Source: Methylobacterium tardum (lineage in GTDB: Bacteria; Pseudomonadota; Alphaproteobacteria; Rhizobiales; Beijerinckiaceae). From it: a stretch of DNA of 64,000 nucleotides. The stretch is from the NCBI RefSeq assembly GCF_023546765.1, contig NZ_CP097484.1:4781501-4845500 (forward strand). Direction: 5' to 3'. Position numbers and translations under genes: made by a program. The notes beneath the pieces are model-generated. The model made no database searches and had not been told where the DNA came from. It saw only the letters and a program-made list of their open reading frames with translations. This document shows positions 9,158 through 18,239 of this stretch, one piece after another. How positions within the stretch are numbered: the stretch's first letter is position 1; each line of letters opens with the position of its first letter.

Positions 9158-9295
9158 ATGAATGATATCGCGCAACGCGCCGAGCCGGCGGCGGCGACGC
9201 CGGACCTCTGGCAATCCATCCCGCTCGAATGCATTCTGAGCGCGGTCGCGGTTCTGCTGGCGGCGGGATTGAAGCTCGCCGGCCTGCTGTCCTGA
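9158..9295 (+). CDS. small single-span membrane protein, unknown
   Basis: 45 residues. GGGAGGAC about 7 bases before ATG 9158 is an excellent ribosome site. The first 20 residues are polar (MNDIAQRAEPAAATPDLWQS). The rest is one hydrophobic helix (CILSAVAVLLAAGLKLAGLL) with the C terminus at the membrane edge, so the N terminus probably faces the cytosol. No family recognised. The thioesterase gene starts 17 bases later and the two may be co-transcribed. Confidence 0.6.
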   Translation: MNDIAQRAEPAAATPDLWQSIPLECILSAVAVLLAAGLKLAGLLS

Positions 9296-9312
9296 CGGCG
9301 CGAGGCGGGCGG

Positions 9313-9774
9313 ATGGACGGCATGGAGCACGTCGGACCCTCAGCGGCCGGAGGTATCCCGGTGCCGCAGGATATCGGTACGCCTCAGGGCGACCTGACGG
9401 TGCGCACCATCGCCATGCCGGCCGATACCAACGCCAACGGCGACATCTTCGGCGGCTGGGTTCTCTCGCAGATGGATCAGGCCGGCGGCATCGCCGGCGT
9501 CGACCGGGCCCAGGGCCGGGTCGTGACCGTGTCGCTCAACGCCATGACCTTCATCCGGCCGGTCCGCGTGGGCGACGTCCTGTGCGTCTACACCCGGGTG
9601 TCCCATGTGGGCCGCACCTCGATGAAGATCGAGGTCGAGGCCTGGGCGCGGCGCTTCTGCACCCAGGTCCGCGAGCGCGTGACCCAGGCCACCTTCACGT
9701 TCGTGGCGATCGGCGATTCCGGCCGCCCGCGGCCGATCCCGCCGGCGGTGCCCTCGCCCCGCGCGGCTACCTGA
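9313..9774 (+). CDS. YciA-like acyl-CoA thioesterase (hotdog fold)
   Basis: 153 residues. Matches the acyl-CoA thioester hydrolase family: LTVRTIAMPADTNANGDIFGGWVLSQMD, where N-x-x-G-D-I-F-G-G-W holds the catalytic Asp, then RVVTVSLNAMTFIRPVRVGDVL and VSHVGRTSMKI-E-V-E-A-W. These enzymes hydrolyse surplus short to long acyl-CoAs and protect the free CoA pool. ATG 9313 follows GAGGCGGG; ATG 9322 is an alternative 3 codons on. The last 8 bases overlap the end of sodC on the other strand. Confidence 0.9.
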   Translation: MDGMEHVGPSAAGGIPVPQDIGTPQGDLTVRTIAMPADTNANGDIFGGWVLSQMDQAGGIAGVDRAQGRVVTVSLNAMTFIRPVRVGDVLCVYTRVSHVGRTSMKIEVEAWARRFCTQVRERVTQATFTFVAIGDSGRPRPIPPAVPSPRAAT

Positions 9775-10305
9775 TCACCCCGCAGGCGACCCGGTCGCCG
9801 GCCCCGCCGATCGGCTGAGTCGTGTGATCGTCCTCGTTGGCGTGGATGATCAGCGCCGATCCGTCGCCGTCCTTGAGGCCGCCCTCGCCGTTGAGGGGCG
9901 TCTCGCTCGACACCTCGGCCTGGGCCGAGCCGTCCTGGCCGACATAGAGGTTCGGCAGATCGCCCTCGTCGGGACCCTCCGCGTTCAGCAGGCCGTGCTT
10001 GCTCTGGTCGTGGTTCACATGCGCCTTGGAATTCATGAACTTCGGATCCGAGCAGTCGCCTACGGCGTGGAAGTGCATGCCGTGCCAGCCGGGGGTAGGC
10101 CACCGGGCTGGATCGCGACGCGCAGGACCAGCGCGTTCGCGCCGTCGCGGATCGCCAGCCGTCCGATCGTGTCGCCCTTGGCATTCTTGATCGGGGCCTC
10201 GTAGGTCTCGGCCGCCTTGGCGGCTTCCTTCGGGGGCTCCTGCGCGAGGGCGCCGCTCGCGGCGAAGGTCCCGAGCAATGCGAGCAGCGGCAGGGTGCGG
10301 GTCAT
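9767..10305 (-). pseudogene. sodC: Cu/Zn superoxide dismutase SodC, frame broken by one base
   Basis: SodC turns superoxide into peroxide in the periplasm. The N-terminal part, with a signal peptide (TLPLLALLGTFAASGALA), reads from ATG 10305. The rest, with every active-site feature, is in another frame: HFHAVGDC (two copper His and the disulfide Cys), VNHDQSKHG, HANEDDH, and GDRVACGVI with the guiding Arg. The break lies at a run of five C on the coding strand (10091-10095). Adding one C gives GGLPPGWHGMHFHA without a gap and a 179-residue protein. Because all key residues survive, a base-calling error is as likely as real loss. Good ribosome site (AGGAGAG). Divergent from tlyA. Confidence 0.85.
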
Positions 10306-10414
10306 GCGGTGGCTCTCCTGTACGGCTCGGTCTAGTTAGGGAGCGCGCCGCCCTTCGACAGGGCCGCGCCGCCGAACCTCTACCGCAGCCTGACCGGGAC
10401 AGCACGAAGCCCTG

Positions 10415-11197
10415 ATGAACCGCGACCGGACCATACCGGATTCCGCCACGACCGCGGCGGCCGATCCGCCCAAGCGGCGCGCCGACCTGTTCCTCGTGGA
10501 ACACGGCCATTTCGAGAGCCGGGCGCGGGCGCAGGCGGCGATCCGGGCCGGGCTCGTGCGGGTCGACGGGCGGCCGCTCACGCGCGCCTCGGACCCGATC
10601 GCTCCGGGCGCCCAGATCGAGGCGACGCCGGAGCATCCCTACGCGTCCCGGGGCGGCCTCAAGCTCGCCGCGGCCCTGGAGGCGTTCCGGCTTGATCCGG
10701 ACGGCTGCACCTGCCTGGATGTCGGAGCCTCCACGGGCGGCTTCACCGACGTGCTGCTCGCCGGCGGCGCGTCCCATGTCTACGCGGTGGATGTGGGACG
10801 CGGGCAGCTCCATGCGCGCCTCGCGGCGGATCCGCGGGTGACCAACCTGGAAGGCACCGACATCCGCACCCTCGCTCCGGCCGCGCTGACGCCGCTCCCC
10901 GATCTCGCGACCGTCGACGTGAGCTTCATCGGCCTGCGTCTGGTGCTGCCGGCGCTGCCGGCGCGGCTCGCGCCGGGCTCGAGCCTCGTCGCGCTGATCA
11001 AGCCGCAATTCGAGGCCGGCCGCGCGCGGGTCGGGCGCGGCGGCCTCGTGCGGGATCCGGCGGTCCACGCGGAGGTCTGCGCGGCGGTGCGGGACGCGCT
11101 GCAGGCGCTCGGCGCCACGATCCTCGGCCTGATTGACTCGCCCGTCCCGGGCGGCGACGGCAATGCCGAATTCCTGATCGGCGCGCGATTCCCATGA
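10415..11197 (+). CDS. tlyA: TlyA family rRNA 2'-O-methyltransferase / hemolysin-like
   Basis: 260 residues. An N-terminal S4 RNA-binding domain (RADLFLVEHGHFESRARAQAAI onward, residues 23-80) is followed by an FtsJ-like methyltransferase fold with the SAM motif CLDVGASTGGFTDVLL, the VDVSFIGL strand and ALIKPQFEAGR carrying a catalytic Lys. TlyA enzymes methylate ribose 2' positions in 16S and 23S rRNA; the old hemolysin name is misleading. The next gene starts inside its stop (ATGA), so the two are translationally coupled. In many alphaproteobacteria tlyA follows dxs, which is not here. Confidence 0.92.
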   Translation: MNRDRTIPDSATTAAADPPKRRADLFLVEHGHFESRARAQAAIRAGLVRVDGRPLTRASDPIAPGAQIEATPEHPYASRGGLKLAAALEAFRLDPDGCTCLDVGASTGGFTDVLLAGGASHVYAVDVGRGQLHARLAADPRVTNLEGTDIRTLAPAALTPLPDLATVDVSFIGLRLVLPALPARLAPGSSLVALIKPQFEAGRARVGRGGLVRDPAVHAEVCAAVRDALQALGATILGLIDSPVPGGDGNAEFLIGARFP

Positions 11198-12432
11198 GTG
11201 AGACGGTCACGATCCGGGACCTTGGCGCCCGCGGCGACGGCGTCGCGGAGGACGGGGTCCTTGTCCCCTATACGCTGCCGGGCGAGCGCGCGACGATCCG
11301 CCGGGAGGGTCGGCGGGCCGAGCTTCTGGGCCTCGAACAGGCCTCCGCCGACCGGGTCGAGCCGTTCTGCCCCTACTTCATGCGCTGCGGCGGCTGCCGG
11401 ACCCAGCATCTCGCCCGGCCGGCGGAACTGGCCTGGAAGCGCGGCCTCATCGCGCAGGCCCTGTCCCAGGCCGGCCTCGACGTGGCGCCCGATCCGGCCA
11501 TCGACGCGCACGGCGCCGGGCGGCGTCGGATCACGCTCCATGTCCGGGAGATCGACGGCCGGGCCGAAGCGGGCCTGATGGCGGCCCGCAGCCACGCGCT
11601 GGTGCCGATCGACCATTGCCCGATCACCGTGCCGGCGCTGCACCCCGCGCCCGAAGTGGCGCGCCGCCTCGCGGTGCCCCTCGGCCATGGCCGCAAGCCC
11701 CTCGACGTGGCCGTCAGCGCCACCGACCAGGGTCTCGACGTCGACCTTCGCGGGCACGGGCCGGTGAGTGCCGGCGTCGGCGCCGCCCTGGTGCGGATCG
11801 CCGGCGAACTCGGCTTGGCCCGGCTCTCCCTTCACGGCGAGCGGCTGATGGAGGCCGAGCCGGTCTCGGTCACCGATGGCCAGACCCGTCTCTACCCGGC
11901 CCCCGGCGGCTTCCTGCAGGCGACCGCCGCCGGGCAGGCCGCGCTCACGGATCTGACGCTGACGGCGCTGGGACCGCGCACGAAGCGCGCCGCGGACCTG
12001 TTCGCGGGGTGCGGGCCGCTGACCCTCGCGCTGGCCCGGACCGCCGCAACCCACGCGGTGGAAGCCGAGGCGGACGCCCTCGCGGGCCTCGACCGGTCGG
12101 CCCGCGCGGCGACGGGCCTGCGCGCGATCACGCGCGAGCGGCGCGACCTCTTCCGCCGGCCGCTGCTCCCGACCGAGCTCGACGCCTTCGACGCGGTGGT
12201 GTTCGATCCGCCCCGGGCCGGCGCGGAGGCCCAGGCCCGCCAGCTCGCCGCGTCGCGCGTGCCCCTGGTGGTCGGCGTCGCCTGCGATGCCGGGACCTTC
12301 GCCCGGGACGCGGCGACGCTCGTCGCGGGCGGCTACCGGCTGGAGCGGGTCACGCCGGTGGACCAGTTCCGCCATTCGGGCCACGTCGAGATGGTCGGCG
12401 TGTTTCGCCGCCCGGCCGCGCGGCGGCGCTGA
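11194..12432 (+). CDS. RlmD/RumA-like 23S rRNA m5U methyltransferase
   Basis: 412 residues. A short N-terminal TRAM-like region (TIRDLGARGDGVAEDG) precedes an iron-sulfur cysteine cluster in CPYFMRCGGCRTQHL (about residues 64-78), which marks the RlmC/RlmD/TrmA group. The Rossmann methyltransferase part has DLFAGCGPLTLALA and VVFDPPRAGAEAQ, and the nucleophilic cysteine is in VGVACDAGTFARD near residue 370. The product is 5-methyluridine in 23S rRNA, most likely the RlmD position, but RlmC/RlmD specificity cannot be told by eye. Overlaps tlyA by 4 bases, so both probably belong to one rRNA-modification operon. Confidence 0.9.
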   Translation: MSETVTIRDLGARGDGVAEDGVLVPYTLPGERATIRREGRRAELLGLEQASADRVEPFCPYFMRCGGCRTQHLARPAELAWKRGLIAQALSQAGLDVAPDPAIDAHGAGRRRITLHVREIDGRAEAGLMAARSHALVPIDHCPITVPALHPAPEVARRLAVPLGHGRKPLDVAVSATDQGLDVDLRGHGPVSAGVGAALVRIAGELGLARLSLHGERLMEAEPVSVTDGQTRLYPAPGGFLQATAAGQAALTDLTLTALGPRTKRAADLFAGCGPLTLALARTAATHAVEAEADALAGLDRSARAATGLRAITRERRDLFRRPLLPTELDAFDAVVFDPPRAGAEAQARQLAASRVPLVVGVACDAGTFARDAATLVAGGYRLERVTPVDQFRHSGHVEMVGVFRRPAARRR

Positions 12433-12484
12433 AACCACGCAACCGGCGGCGCAGTTTCACGTTCTCCCGAAGATTGGAGGTCCC

Positions 12485-12757
12485 ATGGCTCGCGGCTTAC
12501 TTCGCCCGCTCGCGCTGGCTGCGCTGAGCCTCGCCTGCGCCGCGCCGCTGGCGGCACAGACCGTCGCGCCCGACCAGACCGGGACCGGCGGCGGACCGGC
12601 CTCGACCATCACGGCGCCGAACACCAACAGCCTCGGCGTGACCAAGCCGCCGGGCACGTCGCTCGGCCCTGGCGAGATTCCCTCGCGCAGGGAGCAGCGG
12701 CGCGAGCGGGCGCTGACCGACAAGATCGACGACAGCATCTGCGACGGCTGCAACTGA
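12485..12757 (+). CDS. small exported protein with C-terminal CxxC
   Basis: 90 residues. TGGAGG 6 bases before ATG 12485 sets the start. Residues 1-24 are a signal peptide ending at AAPLAAQ. The mature chain is polar and low in structure (GTGGGPASTITAPNTNSLGV), then basic (REQRRERALTDKI), and ends SICDGCN with a CxxC pair. I recognise no family; similar short proteins appear in Methylobacterium genomes as hypothetical. It lies 52 bases after the rRNA methyltransferase gene. Confidence 0.7.
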   Translation: MARGLLRPLALAALSLACAAPLAAQTVAPDQTGTGGGPASTITAPNTNSLGVTKPPGTSLGPGEIPSRREQRRERALTDKIDDSICDGCN

Positions 12758-12909
12758 GGCCGCGCCGCCCCTGCGAGGCGGACGGCGATGTCACGGAAGC
12801 GTCAGAAAACACCGCCACATCCGCCGCACAGCTTGCTTCGGGACTCGGCGTGCCGGATGCGGGCTGAGCCAGCGTCGCTCCGTGACCGTTCCGCATCCGA
12901 GACCCGTTC

Positions 12910-13914
12910 GTGATCTTCATCCACCAGCCTGCCGTCGGCGCCGGAGCCACGCTGCTCGAGCGCCGGATCATCGACCTTCAGGACACGATCCCCGAAGACA
13001 CCATCTGGCTCGACCTGATCCGACCGAGTCGCGAGGAGGAGCTGAAGGTCGAGGCCTTCGCGGGGATCGAGGTGCCCACCCGCGAGGAGATGAAGGACAT
13101 CGAGCCCTCCGAGCTGCTCTACGTCGAGGACGGCGCCCGCTACATGACCGGGCGCGTGCTCTCGAAGGTGAGCGACGCCGAGGAGCCGGGGCTCGCCGGC
13201 ATCACCTTCATCCTGCGCGGCAACCGGCTCGTGACCGTGCGCCACGAGGAGCCGCAGGCCTTCCGCATGTACACGCAGCGCGCCGGACGCTCGATGGGCA
13301 ACGGCAGCGCCTCCGCGGCCTCCGGCGAGGCGATTCTCGCGGGCCTGATCGAGGCGGTGATCGACCGGGCGGCCGACGTGCTCCAGCTCCAGGGCGAGCG
13401 CATCGACCGTCTGTCGGGCAAGATCTTCGAGGTGCAGGAGGACCCCTCCGCCCGCAACACCGCCCTGCAGGACACGTTGCGGGCACTGGGTCGGCACGGT
13501 GACCTGATCTCGAAGCAGCGCGAGAGCCTCGTCTCCATGGAGCGGATCCTGCTCTCGCTGTCCGCCACGTACCGAACCAACAAGGCCCCGCGTGATCTGC
13601 GGGAGGATGTCCGTTCGACCCTGCGGGATCTTCAATCCCTGGAGGAGCACGCGACCTTCCTGTCTACGAAAATTCAATTCCTGCTTGATGCAACTCTTGG
13701 CCTCGTCAACCTTGAGCAGAACAACATCATCAAGCTGTTCTCGGTCATGGCCGTGGTCTTCATGCCGCCGACGCTGATCGCGTCGATCTACGGCATGAAC
13801 TTTAAATCCATACCGGAACTAGATCTCTCGTTCGGATACCCGATGGCGTTGGTCATGATGGTGGTCGCTGCCGTATTTCCATACGTTTTCTTCCGATGGA
13901 AGAAGTGGCTCTAG
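12910..13914 (+). CDS. corA: CorA family divalent-cation channel
   Basis: 334 residues from GTG 12910. The long soluble N-terminal alpha/beta funnel is followed by coiled helices rich in Glu and Arg (about 190-270) and two C-terminal membrane helices. The selectivity signature YGMNF lies between them ([15 protein letters not shown]), followed by the second helix [18 protein letters not shown]. CorA forms a pentamer that lets magnesium, and in some members cobalt, nickel or zinc, into the cell. The C-terminal basic WKKWL is typical. Single gene, with no regulator visible next to it. Confidence 0.95.
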   Translation: MIFIHQPAVGAGATLLERRIIDLQDTIPEDTIWLDLIRPSREEELKVEAFAGIEVPTREEMKDIEPSELLYVEDGARYMTGRVLSKVSDAEEPGLAGITFILRGNRLVTVRHEEPQAFRMYTQRAGRSMGNGSASAASGEAILAGLIEAVIDRAADVLQLQGERIDRLSGKIFEVQEDPSARNTALQDTLRALGRHGDLISKQRESLVSMERILLSLSATYRTNKAPRDLREDVRSTLRDLQSLEEHATFLSTKIQFLLDATLGLVNLEQNNIIKLFSVMAVVFMPPTLIASIYGMNFKSIPELDLSFGYPMALVMMVVAAVFPYVFFRWKKWL

Positions 13915-14011
13915 CCACAAATGCTGGTCCAGAGCCGATAAAATATTAAGACCTCTGTGGAAGCATGTCGGAGCCTGTAGGCGCGGCTCGGCCGCGAGGA
14001 CGGAATCTCCC

Positions 14012-15697
14012 ATGCGACTCTCTCTCAAGACGGTCCTCGCCGGTGCGATCGGCCTGCTCGCCCTCGCCGCCGTCGGCCAGGGGATCGCCAGCGTCGTGAC
14101 CCTGTCGGAGATCGAGCGGAACGCCAACGCGGTCTCCCAGCAGGCCCTGCCCGCGCAGAACCAGGCCGAGGCCATCGGGACGGCCGTGCGGGAGGCGCGG
14201 CTGCGCCTCTACCGGCTCGCGATCGCCTCCCCCGACCCGGCGGCCCTGGACAAGAATCAGACCGCGCTCACCGACACCCTGGCCGAACTCTCCGGGCTGC
14301 GGCAGGCCTATCAGGACCGCCTGACCAGCCCGCGGGATCGTGAGATCTACGAGCGCTTCACGACGGCCTGGAACGCCTACCAGAACATCCAGCTCCAAGT
14401 GGTCGAGCTGATGATCGCGGGCGATCAACCCGGCGCCCTCGGGCTGGTGCTGGACGGGGCAACGGCCACGCAGAACGACGCGGCGGTGGCGAGCCTGACG
14501 GAATCGATCGCCTCGGCCCGGGCGTTGACGGAAGCCAACGTCGCCGAGACCGTGCAGGCGGCGACGCGCGCCAAGCTCATCGCGATGGCCGCTACCGTGG
14601 TGGGCCTCGCGGTCGCGGCGGCCGCGATGCTGTTCGCCCTGTTCGGGATCGCGCGCCCGATCGAGCGCATGACCGGTGCGATGGGCCGGCTCGCCGAGGG
14701 CGACGAAACCGTACCGGTCCCCCACACGGGACGCGGTGACGAGATCGGCGCGATGGCGGCGGCCGTGCAGGTGTTCAAGGACAACCTGATCCACACCCGC
14801 GCGCTGGAGCGCGACACGGCCCTGGCGCGGGAAGGCGCCGAGGCGCAGCGCCGGCGCGCCGTCCACGCGATGGCCGAATCGTTCGAGGCCGCGGTCGGCG
14901 GCGTGCTGGCGCGGGTGTCGGACGCCGCCCTCGGCCTGCGGGCCGAGGCCGAAGCCATGACCAGCACCGCCACCCACACGGCCGAGCGCTCGGCGACGGT
15001 GGCGGGGGCGGCGCAGGAAGCCGCCATGCATGTCGGCACGGTCGCGGCGGCCGCGGAGGAACTCGGGGCCTCGGTCCTGGAGATCGGCCGGCAGGTGGAC
15101 GGCTCGGCCGAGCTGGCCCGGGGCGCGGTGGTCCAGGCGGGCGAGACGGCCGGCCTGGTGCAGGAGCTGAGCTCCGCCGCGGGCCGGATCGGCGACGTCG
15201 TGCGCCTCATCACCGACATCGCCGGCCAGACCAATCTGCTGGCCCTCAACGCCACGATCGAGGCCGCCCGGGCGGGCGACGCGGGGCGCGGCTTCGCGGT
15301 GGTCGCCAGCGAGGTGAAGCAGCTCGCGGCCCAGACCGCCCGGGCCACGGAGGAGATCGCCGGTCAGGTCGGCCGCATCCAGGGCGCGACGGGTCAGACC
15401 GTGGGCGCGATCGACGACATCGCGACGCGCATCCGCGAGATCGACAGCGTGGCGACCTCGATCGCGGCGGCCGTGGAGCAGCAGGGCGCGGCGACCCGGG
15501 AGATCGCCCGCAACGTCGCCGAGGCCGCATCCGGGACCGGTGCCGTCACCGGCACGATCGACGAGGTCGCGCGGGCGGCCGACGACACGGGCTCCGCCGC
15601 GACGCGGATGCTCGCCTCGGCGGCGAGCCTCTCGGAGCAATCCGCCGAGCTGCGCCGGGAGATCGACGCGTTCCTGCAGACGGTGCGCGCCGCCTGA
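14012..15697 (+). CDS. methyl-accepting chemotaxis protein
   Basis: 561 residues. First membrane helix at about 7-29 ([20 protein letters not shown]), then a periplasmic four-helix-bundle sensor of about 160 residues, the second helix at about 190-213 ([19 protein letters not shown]), a HAMP domain ([18 protein letters not shown]), and a coiled signalling domain whose hairpin tip reads [29 protein letters not shown], the CheA/CheW contact site. There is no C-terminal NWETF-type pentapeptide, so methylation must rely on other receptors or direct CheR binding. The ligand is unknown. Its stop is 3 bases from that of gdx on the other strand. Confidence 0.95.
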   Translation: MRLSLKTVLAGAIGLLALAAVGQGIASVVTLSEIERNANAVSQQALPAQNQAEAIGTAVREARLRLYRLAIASPDPAALDKNQTALTDTLAELSGLRQAYQDRLTSPRDREIYERFTTAWNAYQNIQLQVVELMIAGDQPGALGLVLDGATATQNDAAVASLTESIASARALTEANVAETVQAATRAKLIAMAATVVGLAVAAAAMLFALFGIARPIERMTGAMGRLAEGDETVPVPHTGRGDEIGAMAAAVQVFKDNLIHTRALERDTALAREGAEAQRRRAVHAMAESFEAAVGGVLARVSDAALGLRAEAEAMTSTATHTAERSATVAGAAQEAAMHVGTVAAAAEELGASVLEIGRQVDGSAELARGAVVQAGETAGLVQELSSAAGRIGDVVRLITDIAGQTNLLALNATIEAARAGDAGRGFAVVASEVKQLAAQTARATEEIAGQVGRIQGATGQTVGAIDDIATRIREIDSVATSIAAAVEQQGAATREIARNVAEAASGTGAVTGTIDEVARAADDTGSAATRMLASAASLSEQSAELRREIDAFLQTVRAA

Positions 15698-15700
15698 GGC

Positions 15701-16021
15701 TCAGCCCGGGCTCGACAGCTTCATCAGGACGAGCCCGGAGCCGATCAGGCCGGCGGCGAGGATCCGGCTGGCGCTCGCCTGTTCCCCGAGAACGGCGATG
15801 CCGACCAGGAACGCGCCGACCGCGCCGATGCCGGTCCAGATCGTGTAGGCGGTCCCCAGGGGCAGCGTGCGCATGGCCAGCGCCAGGAAGCCGACGCTGC
15901 CGGCCATCGACACGGCCATGATCGCGGTCGGCCAGAGGCGCGTGAAGCCGGCGGACTGCTTCATCGCGAAGGCCCAGACGACCTCCAGCACGCCCGCGGT
16001 GACGAGATAGATCCAGGCCAT
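15701..16021 (-). CDS. gdx: guanidinium exporter Gdx (SugE), SMR family
   Basis: 106 residues and four membrane helices, the size of small multidrug resistance proteins. It carries the residues that separate guanidinium exporters from EmrE-type drug pumps: Glu13, Trp16, Ser42, Tyr59 and Trp62 all sit at the positions described for Gdx-Clo. The protein works as an antiparallel dimer that swaps cytosolic guanidinium for protons. AGGAGG 5 bases before the ATG is a near-perfect ribosome site, and it can be masked by an RNA hairpin (see the upstream leader). Often annotated sugE. Confidence 0.93.
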   Translation of the reverse strand: MAWIYLVTAGVLEVVWAFAMKQSAGFTRLWPTAIMAVSMAGSVGFLALAMRTLPLGTAYTIWTGIGAVGAFLVGIAVLGEQASASRILAAGLIGSGLVLMKLSSPG

Positions 16022-16074
16022 GCGGCCCTCCTGAAAGGGCCGGGCCGTCCCGGACTTGTACCCCGCCTGCGGGG
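16022..16074 (-). promoter_or_regulatory. candidate guanidine-II (mini-ykkC)-like riboswitch of gdx
   Basis: Read on the minus strand, two 5-base-pair hairpins lie 7 bases apart just before the gdx ribosome site. The gene-proximal one is CCGGG-ACGG-CCCGG (16053-16040), with exactly the ACGR loop that defines guanidine-II RNAs. The distal one is CCCCG-CAGG-CGGGG (16074-16061), whose loop departs from the consensus. A third pairing, CGGCCC with GGGCCG, would enclose AGGAGG and shares bases with the 3' arm of the ACGG hairpin, so the two are mutually exclusive. That gives a simple on-switch: ligand stabilises the ACGG hairpin and frees the ribosome site. The weak point is the off-consensus first loop. 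Confidence 0.4.
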
Positions 16075-16154
16075 AGGACGTGGCCTCGCGGGGGCTCAGC
16101 TAAGGTCGATCGGCTAAGCCTGCAAGCGCGGCGACATCAGATCCCACGCACCGC

Positions 16155-16266
16155 CCTCATCCTGAGGTGCCGCGTCAGCGGCCGCGAAGGAGGGCTCCAG
16201 GGATCGCGGCGGCCTCTGGAGGCCTCCTTCGAGGCCTCCGCTGCGCTCCGGCACCTCAGGATGAGG
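16155..16266. repeat. intergenic palindromic repeat, family B (CCTCATCCTGAGGTGC ends)
   Basis: CCTCATCCTGAGGTGC at the left end is matched by GCACCTCAGGATGAGG at the right (16251-16266). The inside holds further inverted copies of GGAGGCCTC and of the CTCCAG/CTGGAG segment, so single strands would fold into a long hairpin. It sits between gdx and the end of the radical SAM gene. Confidence 0.8.
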
Positions 16267-16298
16267 AGGCCGGTGTGATACCCTGAACAGGCGACCCG

Positions 16299-17984
16299 TC
16301 AGGCCACCGCCGCGAGGTGCTTGACCTCGGCCTTGGCCACCACCTTGCCGACCGGCGGCGCCTTGCAGGTCTCGGCCTCGGGCGCCAGGACCGGCGGCTG
16401 CACCCAGCGGCCGGCATCGAGGTCGGCGATCCGGCCGTTGATCTCGCGGATGACGTAGCGCGAGAACGGGTAGACGTGCAGGTAGATCACCATGTTGGTG
16501 ACCACCGCCTCCAGGGCGGCCGGGTTGCGGCGGGCGGTCTCCAGGAACACGCTCCAGAAGTGCTTGGCGAGTTCCGGACGCCGCACGGTCATCCGCCAGC
16601 ACACGCGCAGCAGCGAATAGAGATCGTGGGCGATGTGGCGCCAGTTGAGCTTCTGCGCGGCGAATTTCGGCCGCTTCACCTGCCGCGCGACCACGCGCAC
16701 GCGGTCGAAGAAGTTCGGCGGGTCGTAGATCTCCTGGAGGACGTCGCGGTAATCGGCCAGCACGTCGCGCTGCGGACGCAGGGTCACGAAGTTGATGCCC
16801 TGCGTGCACTGGTCGCCCTGGTCGGCCGTGGTCGCCGCGTAATTCTCGTAGAGGCGGCCCTCCTTGCGCAGGCGGCGCGAGAGCTGCGTGTTCGGCAGCG
16901 CGAACAGCAGGCCGACCATGGCGATCGGGATGCCGGTCTGGCTGATGCACAGCGACATCGCCTTGCTGATGCTGTCCTTCTCGGTGTCAAAGCCGACGAT
17001 GAAGCCGGCCGTGACGAACATGCCGTGCTCGTAGAGCTTGTGCACGCTGTCGGCGATCGAGCGCTTGGTGTTCTGCTTCTTCTGCGTCTGGATCAGCGTC
17101 GCCTCGTCGGGCGTCTCGATCCCGGTGAACAGGGCGAAGAAGTTCGCGTCCCGCATCATCCCGAGCAGTTCGTCATCGTCCGCGAGGTTAAGCGAGGCCT
17201 CGGTGGAGAACTTGAACGGGTAGCCGTGTTCCTCCTGCCACTTGATCAGGTGGGGCAGGAACAGCTTGATCGCCTTCTTGTTGCCGATCAGGTTGTCGTC
17301 GACGAAGTCGACATGGCCGCGATAGCCGAGGCCGTAGAGCCGGTCGAGCTCGGCCAGCATCTGCGGCGTAGTCTTGGTCCGCGGGGCCCGGCCGTAGAGC
17401 TCGATGATGTCGCAGAACTCGCAGGTGAACGGGCAGCCGCGGGAGAACTGGACGCCGATATAGAGGTAGTGGCTGAAGGTCAGCAGGTCGAAGCGCGGGA
17501 TCGGGCTCTTGGTGACGTCGGCCTTGAACTTCTCGGCCGTGAGCCGGCCGCGGCGCTCACCCGCCTCCCAGGCGGCCACGAACTTGTCGAGGATGCCCTC
17601 GGCCTCGCCCAGCACCAGGAAATCGGCCTTGTCGTAGACTTCCGGCGTCGAGGTCGGCGCGGGGCCGCCGACGCAGACCGGGGTGCCGAGGGCCACGCAG
17701 CGGTCGATGACCACGAGGCAATCCGGCTCCTGGGGCAGCATGCCGCCGGTCATCACGAGGTCGGCCGCCTGGATCTGCGCGTCCGTCAGCTCCTCGCAGT
17801 TGCGGTTAACGAGCGTCACCTGCCAGGCCGGCGGCAGCATCGCGGCGAGCGTGATCAGGCCCAGAGGCGGTGCGGGCGCGCGGGCGCCCTGCAGCTCCAT
17901 GGCCTCTTTGAAGTTCCACATCGAGTTTTCGTAGAACTTCGGGAACACCATCAGCACGCGCGGCGCCGTGTTCGCTTCCGACAT
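16299..17984 (-). CDS. B12-binding radical SAM protein (DUF4070 type), HpnP paralogue
   Basis: 561 residues. An N-terminal cobalamin-binding Rossmann domain (VLMVFPKFYEN to about residue 140) is followed by a radical SAM domain with the cluster cysteines C184, C188 and C191 in SRGCPFTCEFCDI, the DDNLIGNKKA segment, and a helical C-terminal DUF4070-like region. This is the layout of the hopanoid C-2 methylase HpnP, also present in this window, but the N-terminal motif differs (ENSMWNFKEAMELQG against SFGTFSHAYPLMGG), so it is a paralogue with another substrate, probably a methylation on carbon. GAGGGA upstream favours ATG 17984 over 18002. Transcribed alone. Confidence 0.85.
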   Translation of the reverse strand: MSEANTAPRVLMVFPKFYENSMWNFKEAMELQGARAPAPPLGLITLAAMLPPAWQVTLVNRNCEELTDAQIQAADLVMTGGMLPQEPDCLVVIDRCVALGTPVCVGGPAPTSTPEVYDKADFLVLGEAEGILDKFVAAWEAGERRGRLTAEKFKADVTKSPIPRFDLLTFSHYLYIGVQFSRGCPFTCEFCDIIELYGRAPRTKTTPQMLAELDRLYGLGYRGHVDFVDDNLIGNKKAIKLFLPHLIKWQEEHGYPFKFSTEASLNLADDDELLGMMRDANFFALFTGIETPDEATLIQTQKKQNTKRSIADSVHKLYEHGMFVTAGFIVGFDTEKDSISKAMSLCISQTGIPIAMVGLLFALPNTQLSRRLRKEGRLYENYAATTADQGDQCTQGINFVTLRPQRDVLADYRDVLQEIYDPPNFFDRVRVVARQVKRPKFAAQKLNWRHIAHDLYSLLRVCWRMTVRRPELAKHFWSVFLETARRNPAALEAVVTNMVIYLHVYPFSRYVIREINGRIADLDAGRWVQPPVLAPEAETCKAPPVGKVVAKAEVKHLAAVA

Positions 17985-18239
17985 GCCAGTTCCCTCGTTC
18001 ATACGCGTGGCCCAACTCCGATCAGAGATCGATGCGGACGCAGGATCGACCCCTGACCTGCGGGCGAATTAAGGCCGTTTTTCGCTCCCGCAGCAATCGG
18101 AGCGCCGATTGCGCCAAGACGCCCGCCCGGACGCCGCAAAGCAACCCTGCCGAGCCCCGCCGCCGGGTCGGCGATCCGATTACCCGGACGCTGCGCCCTT
18201 TGCGCGACACATCGCGACTTCGGCAAGATCCGGGAGCCG

